The translations under genes and the position numbers were made by a program. Shown here in pieces: positions 8,548 to 16,149 of a stretch of DNA of 64,000 bases. The stretch is from Chryseobacterium sp. FH1. GTDB lineage: Bacteria; Bacteroidota; Bacteroidia; Flavobacteriales; Weeksellaceae. The number at the start of each line of letters is the position of its first letter. Position 1 is the stretch's first letter. The stretch lies in contig NZ_JPLZ01000006.1 in the NCBI RefSeq assembly GCF_000735135.1, positions 1,674,001 to 1,738,000 on the forward strand, written 5' to 3'. Below the pieces are notes generated by a model, which ran no database searches, had not been told where the DNA came from, and saw only the letters and a program-made list of their open reading frames with translations.

Positions 8548-10289
8548 ATGGAAAATTTCATCGTATCCGCACGCAAGTACCGTCCGCAAGAGTTTGACAC
8601 TGTTGTTGGGCAATCGCACGTTACCGATACTTTGGAACACGCCATCGACGAAAGTCAATTGGCTCAGGCTCTGCTTTTCTGCGGACCAAGAGGTGTTGGT
8701 AAAACGACTTGCGCCAGAATTCTAGCAAGAAAAATCAATGAGAAGTCTGGAGCTGCAGATGATGACGGATTCGCATTCAATATTTATGAATTAGATGCCG
8801 CTTCGAATAACTCTGTTGATGATATTCGTGAATTGATTGACCAAGTGAGGTTTGCACCTCAAGTCGGAAAGTATAAAGTTTATATCATCGACGAGGTTCA
8901 TATGTTGTCTCAGGCTGCTTTCAACGCATTCCTGAAAACTTTGGAAGAACCGCCAGCACATGCTATTTTCATTTTAGCAACAACTGAGAAACACAAGATC
9001 ATTCCGACGATTCTTTCCAGATGTCAGATCTATGATTTCAAAAGAATCACGATTGAAGATATTCAGGAGCATTTGAGAAAGATTGCCGAGAAGGAAAATA
9101 TCACTTACGAAGACGATGCGCTTTACCTGATTGCTCAAAAGGCTGATGGTGCTTTGAGAGATGCTTTATCGATTTTTGATAGACTAAGTACTTTTTCTCA
9201 GAAAAATATTACGCTCGAAAAAGCAGCGGAAGTTCTCAATATTCTGGACTACGACCAATATCTGAAAATCGCTGATTTGGCGAAGGAAAATGATATTCCT
9301 GGTGTTTTAATCGCGTTCGACGAGATTGTGAAAAAAGGTTTCGACCCGCACATTTTCATTGCCGGATTGGGAAATCATTTCCGAGATCTAATGATGGCTC
9401 AGAATCCAAAAACTTTGAATCTGATCGAAGTTGGAGAAAAAACCAAATCCAAGTTTGCCGAGCAATCGCAAAAATGGAAAGCTCAGGAATTGATAGACGG
9501 CATTGAGATTTGTAATTTCGCCGACATCAATTATAAAAATTCCAAAAATCCACGTTTGACAGTTGAGATTGCCTTGATGCAATTATCAAGTCTCACGGCA
9601 GGTTTGGAAGCTAAAAAAAAAAGTTCTTAATATTAGCGCCACTTCTTGAAGCAAACCTGATTCAAGAGCCAAGTGTAAAGACTCAAGAGTCAAAACCAGA
9701 AGCTAAATCACCAGCAACCAACAACAATGTCATCCTGAGCGGAGTCGAAGGACAGCAACCAACAACCAAAATATCTTTCGAAGAACCTAAAAAGGTAATT
9801 CAGAAAGCATCTGAGCCGATTGCTAGAAGTTCTTCTAACTCTAAGTTCAGCATAAAAGCAGCTCTTGAGAAAAAGGAAGAAATTGTAAAGGATGAATTTG
9901 CAGAAATCAAAGATGAAAATCTGCCTTCAAACCATTTCTCACAGACCGATGTGGATAGAGAATGGGATATTTTTCTTAAAAATCTTGCTAGAACCAATAC
10001 TTTCGTCTACAACGCCATCAGCAGCTTCAAGTTAGAAAAAACGGATGAACATCAAATCACGGTCAAATATTCTTCTGAATTTGCAAAGTCAGAATTCGAT
10101 AGATTGAGTATCGAGTTCTTCAACCATTTCAAGCATAAAGTCAGCAACTTCAAAATTGAAATCGAATATCAGACAGATTTGACCATCAAAAAAGAAGTTT
10201 TGACCAAGCGTAAAATCTTCGAAAAATTTGTTGAAATTAATCCGCTACTGAAAGATCTGGATGATTTGATGCGTTTCGATTTGACTTAA
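8548..10289 (+). CDS. dnaX: DNA polymerase III gamma/tau subunit, two frames joined at an A10 run
   Basis: This is the clamp-loader ATPase. The zero frame (8548-9630, 360 residues) carries the AAA+ module: Walker A GPRGVGKTT at 46-54, Walker B DEVHML, and the SRC motif (SRCQIYDF). It stops at 9628-9630, just after ten consecutive A (9613-9622). The -1 frame is open from the A run to 10289 and encodes a low-complexity linker followed by a tau-like C-terminal domain (DREWDIFLKNLARTNTF onward). A -1 slip by the ribosome, or one extra A added by RNA polymerase, joins them into a ~580-residue tau; without slippage a gamma-like 360-residue form results. A sequencing error in the A run would give the same picture. 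The four-cysteine zinc module of E. coli DnaX is absent: only two cysteines occur in the first 120 residues. Confidence 0.88.
9613..9622 (+). promoter_or_regulatory. A10 slippery site in dnaX
   Basis: Ten A in a row follow codon GCT. In zero-frame register the codons are AAA AAA AAA AGT TCT TAA. The heptamer A-AAA-AAA at 9615-9621 fits the X-XXY-YYZ rule for -1 slippage by tandem lysine tRNAs, and runs of nine or more A also favour transcriptional slippage, as known for Thermus dnaX. The zero-frame stop is two codons beyond the run. Confidence 0.7.
9729..9753 (+). repeat. Family B repeat (CTGAGCGGAGTCGAAG) inside the dnaX tau linker
   Basis: The 16-base word CTGAGCGGAGTCGAAG, the core of the intergenic family B repeat, occurs once here in the tau reading frame and codes for residues within ILSGVEGQ. 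Other copies are at 14864, 21898, 29183 and 36302 in this window, all outside genes. Confidence 0.75.
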
Positions 10290-10374
10290 TTATTTTAAGT
10301 TTATGTACAATTACCTTTTTGATGTAACAAAATCACAGTCTAGTTTGTCATAGTAGTATTCGAAAACTTAAAAA

Positions 10375-11826
10375 ATGACAAAACTAAACCTGATTATTCT
10401 GCTATTTTTATCGCTCAGCATTTTTGCACAAACTGAAAGTTCAAATGTTGATGAAATTATCAATCGTGAAATGAAAGAAAGAAGAATTCCTGGATTGCAA
10501 TTAGCGGTTGTTCAAAATGGAAAAATTGTTTTGAGTAAATCTTACGGCGTTGCAAATATCCAAGATAATATTCCGGTCAAAAACACGACCATTTTTCCAA
10601 TTAATTCTAATACAAAAATTTTCACTGGTGTTTCTGTAATGCAATTGGTCGAACAAGGTAAAATAGAACTCAATGCGCCTATCAAAAAATATCTAAATGA
10701 TTTACCTTCAGAATGGCAAAATATAACGGTTGACCAATTGCTGACGCATATTTCAGGATTGCCCGAAATCCTACAACTTCTTGATCCTCTCACTGGTAAC
10801 ATAGGTCCTTTAAAAACCGAACAAGCCATTTGGGAAAAACTGAAAACACTTCCTCTAGAATTTAAAACAGGTGAACAATTCAGTTACAATCAGACCAATT
10901 ATTATCTATTAGGAAAGATTATCGAAAAAGTCAGTAAACAATCATTTGCTAATAATTTCGAGCAGAAACAGTTTGAAATTGTTGGGATGAAACATACATT
11001 GTTTGGAGATTCAAGAGATTTGATTCCGCAATTTGCGCCTACTTATCGTTACAGAAATTTATTTGATAGCAAAAAAACTGATGATAAATTGGTTAATAAT
11101 TATACCGAATTTCCTGATTTTTTAAGAACCGGAGCGGGAGTCAATAGTACAGCTGAAGATATGGCAAACTGGATAATTGCTTTGCAAAATGGTCAATTAT
11201 TTCAAAAACCTGCAACATTAGATTTGATGTGGTCGCCAAACAAATTCAATGATGGGAATCCGACCAACTGGACACGAGGTTGGGGAATTGCAAAATTTAG
11301 AAAAAACCATAAAGCAATAGGAATGTCTGGCGGAAATAGATCCGCTTTGTTGATTTATCCGGATGATAAATTGGCAATCATTGTTTTGACAAATTTAGGC
11401 GGAAGTGCTCCTGAAGATTTTCTGGAAGAGATTGCAGGATGTTACAATGCGGATATTTTAGAAGCTGATCCTCTAACTTTTTTGAGGAAAAATCTTCGAG
11501 AAATTGGATTTGATAAGGCTATTGATTTTACAAAAAACACGAAAAAGAAAAATCCCGAATTTGAACCTCAAGAAGTAGAGTTGAATAATTGGGCATACAG
11601 AATGATGGCATATAATCAACAAACCGAGGCTTTGGAAATTTTCAAACTCAACGTTTATTTATTCCCTAAAAGCTGGAATGTTTATGACAGTTATGGAGAA
11701 GTATTGTTAAAAATAGGAGATAAAAATAAGTCAATAGAAATGTATAAAAAATCGATTGAACTAAATCCTAAAAACGAAAACGGAAAAGAAATGCTTTCTA
11801 AAATTGAGAAAGAAATTTCAAAGTAA
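10375..11826 (+). CDS. Secreted serine hydrolase (beta-lactamase/PBP fold) with TPR tail, degenerate motifs
   Basis: Residues 1-19 form a signal peptide (LIILLFLSLSIFAQ). Residues ~25-365 are a class C beta-lactamase-like serine hydrolase. The SxxK motif is S78-N-T-K81. The second motif, usually YxN, reads YNQ (FSYNQTNYYLLG), and the third, usually HxG, reads SGG (GMSGGN), so two of three catalytic motifs deviate. The last ~110 residues carry TPR-like helices (YDSYGEVLLKIGDKNKSIEM, IELNPKNENGKEML). The substrate is unknown; the family includes esterases, D-amino-peptidases and PBPs. It lies 18 bp before a paralogue of the same architecture, so the pair is probably one operon arising from duplication. 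Confidence 0.85.
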   Translation: MTKLNLIILLFLSLSIFAQTESSNVDEIINREMKERRIPGLQLAVVQNGKIVLSKSYGVANIQDNIPVKNTTIFPINSNTKIFTGVSVMQLVEQGKIELNAPIKKYLNDLPSEWQNITVDQLLTHISGLPEILQLLDPLTGNIGPLKTEQAIWEKLKTLPLEFKTGEQFSYNQTNYYLLGKIIEKVSKQSFANNFEQKQFEIVGMKHTLFGDSRDLIPQFAPTYRYRNLFDSKKTDDKLVNNYTEFPDFLRTGAGVNSTAEDMANWIIALQNGQLFQKPATLDLMWSPNKFNDGNPTNWTRGWGIAKFRKNHKAIGMSGGNRSALLIYPDDKLAIIVLTNLGGSAPEDFLEEIAGCYNADILEADPLTFLRKNLREIGFDKAIDFTKNTKKKNPEFEPQEVELNNWAYRMMAYNQQTEALEIFKLNVYLFPKSWNVYDSYGEVLLKIGDKNKSIEMYKKSIELNPKNENGKEMLSKIEKEISK

Positions 11827-11844
11827 AATAATTAAATTAGAAAA

Positions 11845-13317
11845 ATGAAAAAACTACTTTCCATCATCATCATAACATTCGGATATTCCGCATTTGCCCA
11901 AAAAACTTTAACTGAAAAGCAAATTTATTCAGCAATGGATGCTCAGGCAGAAGCATTCTTGAAAGAATCAAAAGCAAATTCTTTCTCCATCGGAATCGTA
12001 AAAGACGGGAAAACTTACACCAGACATTACGGCGAAATCGACAAAGGAAAAGGCAATAAAGCCAATAATTCAACATTATTTGAAATCGCTTCTGTTACCA
12101 AATTATTTACCGGAACGTTGGTAGCGAAAGCTGTTCTGGATGGGAAAATAAGTTTGGATGACGACATCAGAAAATATATCACAGGTTCTTATCCGAACCT
12201 TCAATTTAATGGAACACCTGTAACGATTAAGGATTTGGTTTCACTGAAATCCGGTTTTAATAAAGATTTGCCAGACAGAAGTGAAGTGATGAAAGTAAGG
12301 AATGACAGCACTGCTTTCAAAGTTGAAAAATTAGAAAAAGCTTACACGAAAGAGCAGTTTTTCAAAGATTTGAAATCAATCAAAATAGAGGCTTTGCCAG
12401 GAACTGTCTATAATTATAACAACGGAACTCTACAACTGACAGCGCATATTCTTGAAAATGTTTATGGAAAAAGTTATGAGACTTTATTGAAGGAAAATAT
12501 CTTCATTCCTTTAAAATTAAATCACACAAAACTTCACATCAGTCAAAATGAAACCATCGCAAATGGTTACGATGGAAACGGCGTTCTGATGCCATTTTTG
12601 CCGTACTCACTTTGGGGCGCACAAGGTTATTTGAAATCATCATTAACTGATTTGACGACATTTTTGAAATTTGAATTGGATAAAAATAATCCGCTCGTTC
12701 AGGAATCACAAAGAGATCTACTTAATAATAAAAATTATTGGAACGCTTATTTTTGGGATGAAGTTACGGTAAATCACAACGGTCGAAATGCCAGAAAACA
12801 CGGTGGTGCTTTTGGGACGCAGAATTTGTTTTGGGTTTTTCCGGATTATAACATCGGTATTTCTGTGATCACCAATCAAGGTGGCGAAAATACTTATGGG
12901 AATCTATATAACGCTGTCCAAAATCTAATTGACGATTTGAAACCATTTGGACAAAAATTAATCGGAAGAGAAATCGAGAAAAAATGTTTTGAAAATATAG
13001 ATTCCGGAATTGCTTATTACAAAGAATTAAAGAAAAATAAACCCGATTCTTACAATTTTTCTGATGAATCTGAATTGAATAATCTTGGCTACAAATTGAT
13101 GAGAAGTGGAGCAGTAGAATCAGCCATCAAACTATTTAAACTCTACGTTTCCGAATTTCCAAACTCTGGAAATCCTTATGACAGCTTGGCTGAAGCTTAT
13201 TTTAATAATAAAGAGTATGCGCTTTCCAAACAGAATTATCAGAAAGCTATGGAGCTAAATCCAGATAATTCTAATGCGAAGGAAATGCTTTTGAAGATTG
13301 AAAACCAGACAAAATAA
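11845..13317 (+). CDS. Secreted serine hydrolase (beta-lactamase/PBP fold) with TPR tail
   Basis: This 490-residue protein is a paralogue of the upstream gene. A signal peptide ends near FAQ (residue ~19). The catalytic motifs are intact: SxxK at S83-V-T-K86, YNN at Y191-N192-N193, and HGG starting at H319. The C-terminal ~100 residues contain TPR-like helices (NPYDSLAEAYFNNKEYALSK, YQKAMELNPDNSNAKEML). It is expected to act in the periplasm or outside the cell as a hydrolase of unknown substrate. The intact motifs beside the altered ones in its neighbour suggest that the two have diverged in function. Confidence 0.87.
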   Translation: MKKLLSIIIITFGYSAFAQKTLTEKQIYSAMDAQAEAFLKESKANSFSIGIVKDGKTYTRHYGEIDKGKGNKANNSTLFEIASVTKLFTGTLVAKAVLDGKISLDDDIRKYITGSYPNLQFNGTPVTIKDLVSLKSGFNKDLPDRSEVMKVRNDSTAFKVEKLEKAYTKEQFFKDLKSIKIEALPGTVYNYNNGTLQLTAHILENVYGKSYETLLKENIFIPLKLNHTKLHISQNETIANGYDGNGVLMPFLPYSLWGAQGYLKSSLTDLTTFLKFELDKNNPLVQESQRDLLNNKNYWNAYFWDEVTVNHNGRNARKHGGAFGTQNLFWVFPDYNIGISVITNQGGENTYGNLYNAVQNLIDDLKPFGQKLIGREIEKKCFENIDSGIAYYKELKKNKPDSYNFSDESELNNLGYKLMRSGAVESAIKLFKLYVSEFPNSGNPYDSLAEAYFNNKEYALSKQNYQKAMELNPDNSNAKEMLLKIENQTK

Positions 13318-13406
13318 AAATAGAGCTTAATTTCATTTTCCTACAACATTTATCACTTAATGAAAAAATAATTGCACAATCATAGTTCTCATTTCCCATT
13401 AATTTA

Positions 13407-13414
13407 TATATTTG
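13407..13414 (+). promoter_or_regulatory. Candidate -7 box for the aromatic leader transcript
   Basis: TATATTTG matches TAnnTTTG. Transcription would begin near 13420, at the start of the 9-bp inverted repeat, about 70 nt before the leader ORF. The nearest upstream TTG (13372-13374) is too far away for a standard -33 box. Confidence 0.5.
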
Positions 13415-13419
13415 TCCAA

Positions 13420-13444
13420 GATTTCGACCACAATAGTCGAAATC
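13420..13444 (+). other. Perfect inverted repeat at the predicted leader 5' end
   Basis: GATTTCGAC and GTCGAAATC form a perfect 9-bp stem with a 7-nt loop. A second hairpin (GCCTT/AAGGC, loop CCAGT) lies at 13466-13482 just before the leader ATG. They may be RNA stem-loops protecting or controlling the leader, or the first may be an operator; the sequence does not decide. Confidence 0.55.
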
Positions 13445-13490
13445 AATTAACTCAATCAAGCTAAAAAGCCTTCCAGTAAGGCATTTACAA

Positions 13491-13619
13491 ATGGAATCAA
13501 TCCAATTTCCATATCTTTCAACTTTTGCATCTGCCGAGTATTTTGGTGGATCATTTAGCTTTTTTGGATCTTATTATAGAAATTTTAGAAACTATTACCG
13601 ATTTTATTGGTTTAGCTAA
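13491..13619 (+). CDS. Putative Phe/Tyr-rich leader peptide upstream of DAHP synthase-chorismate mutase
   Basis: A 42-codon ORF runs from ATG 13491 to TAA 13617-13619. Its product has 9 Phe, 7 Tyr and 1 Trp, about 40% aromatic, with the densest stretch at the end (residues 28-41, YYRNFRNYYRFYWF). It lies 149 bp before the gene for the first enzyme of aromatic amino-acid synthesis fused to chorismate mutase. This is the design expected of an attenuation leader: shortage of Phe or Tyr would stall the ribosome and alter folding downstream. A stem GTGGAA/TTCCGC (13644-13664) follows, but I see no clear GC-rich hairpin with a T run, so the regulatory end-point is unresolved. The function is inferred from composition and position. 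Confidence 0.6.
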   Translation: MESIQFPYLSTFASAEYFGGSFSFFGSYYRNFRNYYRFYWFS

Positions 13620-13768
13620 CTAGATTTCTTTCTCAAAAATCCCGTGGAATATTTCAGACTTCCGCAACTCATTTAAAGTTTTTAAACGTTATTTTTTGGA
13701 AAAGAATTATAAATCAACATTTATAACAGATATACTATTGCATTAATTTAAAATAAAAAATTAGAAAT

Positions 13769-14848
13769 ATGAACCTTAATGAATTAAAAAATGATTGGAT
13801 CAAAGACTTCGCAAATCCAATGATCATCGCAGGACCTTGTAGCGCAGAGAGCGAATCTCAAATGTTGGAAACAGCAAAACAACTGAAGGAAAGTGGTGCA
13901 GAGATTTCCGCTTTCCGTGCAGGGATCTGGAAACCGAGAACAAAACCAAACGGTTTCGAAGGCGTTGGCGTAATTGGTCTCAATTGGCTGAAAAAAGTAA
14001 AAGAAGAGTACGGTTTCAAAACAGCAACTGAGGTTGCAAATGCGCACCACGTTTTCGCAGCGTTGGAAGCAGATGTTGACATTCTTTGGATTGGTGCGCG
14101 TTCTACGGTGAATCCTTTCACTGTTCAAGAAATCGCTCAGGCTTTGCGCGGAACCAACAAACCAATTTTGGTGAAAAATCCAGTGAATCCAGATTTAGCA
14201 CTTTGGATCGGTGCTTTGGAAAGATTGCTAGGTCAAGGGATTGAAAATGTTGGTGCCATTCACAGAGGTTTTTCAACGTACCAAAAAACGAAGTATAGAA
14301 ATATTCCGAACTGGCAGATTGCCTTGGATTTCAAAAATCAATTTCCAAATATCCCATTGTTCATAGATCCGTCGCACATTTGTGGAAACAGAACTGGTTT
14401 GGCCGGCGTTGCGCAGGAAGCGTTCAACGTAGGTTACCAAGGTGCGATCATCGAGAGTCACAACGATCCGGACAACGCTTGGAGCGATGCTTCTCAGCAG
14501 ATCACGCCAAAAGTTTTGGCCGAGATGATAGGCAATCTTCAGATTCGTAATTCCGATATTTCTGGGTACGAAGACGAGATGGGAAAACACCGAACGCTCA
14601 TCAGCGATATGGATTTCCAATTGATCGAATTGTTGTCGCAAAGAATGAAAATCTCTGAAAAAATCGGAAATCTGAAAAAAGAAAACAACATCGCCATCTT
14701 CCAGCCAGAACGTTGGAAAGTGATCACAGAATATGCGAACCAAAAAGCCAGCGAAACAGGAATGTCCCAAGAATTCATCGAGAAAGTTTTCAAAGCGATC
14801 CACGAAGAAAGCATCGAGGTGCAGAATAATATTATGATTGACAAATAA
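13769..14848 (+). CDS. Bifunctional DAHP synthase / chorismate mutase
   Basis: The N-terminal ~260 residues are a type I beta (KDOPS-like) 3-deoxy-D-arabino-heptulosonate-7-phosphate synthase: PMIIAGPCSAES near residue 17, the GIWKPRTKP loop, and the metal and phosphate ligands in FIDPSHICGNR. Residues ~265-359 are an AroQ-type chorismate mutase (MDFQLIELLSQRMKISEKIG ... YANQKA). The protein thus catalyses entry to the shikimate pathway and the branch toward Phe and Tyr; in characterised fusions of this type the mutase domain also mediates feedback control. It stands alone with a ~350-nt upstream region containing an aromatic-rich leader ORF. The usual symbol differs between species, so none is given. 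Confidence 0.95.
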   Translation: MNLNELKNDWIKDFANPMIIAGPCSAESESQMLETAKQLKESGAEISAFRAGIWKPRTKPNGFEGVGVIGLNWLKKVKEEYGFKTATEVANAHHVFAALEADVDILWIGARSTVNPFTVQEIAQALRGTNKPILVKNPVNPDLALWIGALERLLGQGIENVGAIHRGFSTYQKTKYRNIPNWQIALDFKNQFPNIPLFIDPSHICGNRTGLAGVAQEAFNVGYQGAIIESHNDPDNAWSDASQQITPKVLAEMIGNLQIRNSDISGYEDEMGKHRTLISDMDFQLIELLSQRMKISEKIGNLKKENNIAIFQPERWKVITEYANQKASETGMSQEFIEKVFKAIHEESIEVQNNIMIDK

Positions 14849-14863
14849 TTTAGATAAAAGCTT

Positions 14864-14886
14864 GTCAGTCTGAGGAGCTTGAAGAC
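14864..14886 (+). repeat. Family B repeat, degenerate single arm
   Basis: GTCAGTCTGAGGAGCTTG followed by AAGAC is a variant of the GTCAGTCTGAGCGGAGTCG form at 21933. It lies between the DAHP synthase stop and the family A palindrome. Confidence 0.6.
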
Positions 14887-14892
14887 TTTTAG

Positions 14893-15017
14893 TTATTGGG
14901 GCAGCTTTTTCCGCCTTCCACTCCCAATCTTTTTTGCAGACGATTTCCACTTCAATAGAACTCGAAGATGACGCAAAAAAGGATTTCCGCTCAAGTCGGG
15001 CTGCAGCTTCGCAAAAT
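14893..15017 (-). repeat. Dispersed intergenic palindrome, family A, copy 2
   Basis: This copy matches 8226-8345 closely over its whole length; the main difference is the ~35-bp centre (TCGAAGATGACG in place of TTTGGTACAAG). The ends and inner arms can pair as in copy 1. It sits behind the DAHP synthase gene, as copy 1 sits behind the 7747 gene. Confidence 0.8.
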
Positions 15018-15078
15018 TTGAAGATTTGTTTTTCATTCAACATTTATCAGCAGAAGAACATTAGTTGAAAAGTAAAAT

Positions 15079-15116
15079 AACCCTTTCAGAATTCAAACTC
15101 TGAAAGGGTTTTTATT
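15079..15116 (+). terminator. Rho-independent terminator
   Basis: A perfect 12-bp stem (AACCCTTTCAGA / TCTGAAAGGGTT) with an 8-nt loop is followed by TTTATTT. It would end transcription from the DAHP synthase gene ahead of the rsgA promoter. Confidence 0.9.
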
Positions 15117-15144
15117 TGTCAACACGATAAAAGCTTTAACTTTG
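15115..15144 (+). promoter_or_regulatory. Promoter of rsgA (TTTG-N18-TAACTTTG)
   Basis: TTTG at 15115-15118 and TAACTTTG at 15137-15144 match the Bacteroidetes -33 and -7 elements with an 18-nt spacer. Transcription would start about 15 nt before the TTG start codon of rsgA. Confidence 0.65.
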
Positions 15145-15165
15145 TGAAATATTAAAATCTATTTT

Positions 15166-16092
15166 TTGAAAGGAATCATCATCAAATCTACGGGCAGTTG
15201 GTATCAGGTTTTGGAAGCAGAATCTAAAACTGTTTACGAAGCCAGAATCCGAGGCAAATTCAAACTGATAAAAACCCGACTTACAAATCCGCTTGCAGTG
15301 GGAGATGAAGTTGAATTTTCTTTGGAGCAGGATGATGTAGCCTGGATTACAAAAATTTTCCCAAGAAAGAATTATCTCATCAGAAAATCCGTAAACCTTT
15401 CAAAAGAAGCGCATATTATTGCTTCGAATGTAGATATTGCCTGTTTCATTTATACTTTAAAATTCCCAGAAACTTCATTAGGATTTTTGGACCGTTTTCT
15501 TGCTTGTTGCGAAGCTTACAATATCAAGCCTTTGATACTATTCAACAAAATGGATACTTTGAATGACGAGGAAAAAGAAATCGTGGAAAATATCGAAGCG
15601 ATGTACCAAAACATCGGTTACGACACTTTGAACATTTCATCATACACAAAACTCAATCTCAATTTTTTGATTGATAAGATTAAAGATAAAACCTCTGTGT
15701 TTTTCGGACATTCCGGTTGTGGAAAATCAACTTTAGTGAACGCAATGCAACCAGATCTTCACATCAGAACTGGCGAAATATCAGAATCTCAGCTCAAAGG
15801 AAAACATACAACGACTTTTGCTCAGATGCACTTCTGGGATTTTGGAGGTTCGGTGATAGATACGCCAGGCGTCCGGGAATTTGCAATGATTGATGTTCAG
15901 AAAGAAGAAATTCAGCATTATTTTCCTGAGATTTTCAAAGCGGGCAGGAGTTGCAAATATCACAATTGTATGCACATCAACGAGCCTAAATGTGAAGTCG
16001 TAAATGGTTTGGAAACAGGAGAAATAGAGGAGACACGATACATTACTTATCTCAAGCTGATGGAAGAGGCAGAGGAGATGAATCAAAACTAA
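15166..16092 (+). CDS. rsgA: Ribosome small-subunit-dependent GTPase A
   Basis: This is a circularly permuted GTPase that helps late maturation of the 30S subunit. An OB-fold occupies residues 1-70. The G motifs come in the permuted order: G4 NKMD at 127-130, P-loop GHSGCGKS at 181-188, G3 DTPG at 232-235. A C-terminal zinc-binding segment has C263, C268, H270 and C276. Length 308 is typical. The start is TTG at 15166: the N-terminus it gives (KGIIIKSTGSWYQV) is the conserved family start and the promoter lies just upstream. Confidence 0.95.
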   Translation: MKGIIIKSTGSWYQVLEAESKTVYEARIRGKFKLIKTRLTNPLAVGDEVEFSLEQDDVAWITKIFPRKNYLIRKSVNLSKEAHIIASNVDIACFIYTLKFPETSLGFLDRFLACCEAYNIKPLILFNKMDTLNDEEKEIVENIEAMYQNIGYDTLNISSYTKLNLNFLIDKIKDKTSVFFGHSGCGKSTLVNAMQPDLHIRTGEISESQLKGKHTTTFAQMHFWDFGGSVIDTPGVREFAMIDVQKEEIQHYFPEIFKAGRSCKYHNCMHINEPKCEVVNGLETGEIEETRYITYLKLMEEAEEMNQN

Positions 16093-16096
16093 AAAG

Positions 16097-16130
16097 AAAG
16101 TCCTGTAAAATATTTTTACAGGACTTTTTT
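16097..16130. terminator. Bidirectional terminator between rsgA and the FadL-like gene
   Basis: A perfect 14-bp stem (AAAGTCCTGTAAAA / TTTTACAGGACTTT) with a 3-nt loop has T runs on both sides, fitting two convergent genes. Confidence 0.9.
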
Positions 16131-16149
16131 ATATTTGAAAAGGTAGTTC

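Noticed and set aside
14273-15043. 256-codon minus-strand ORF across the DAHP synthase gene
   Set aside because: It mirrors the real gene and runs on through the family A repeat; no recognisable domain.
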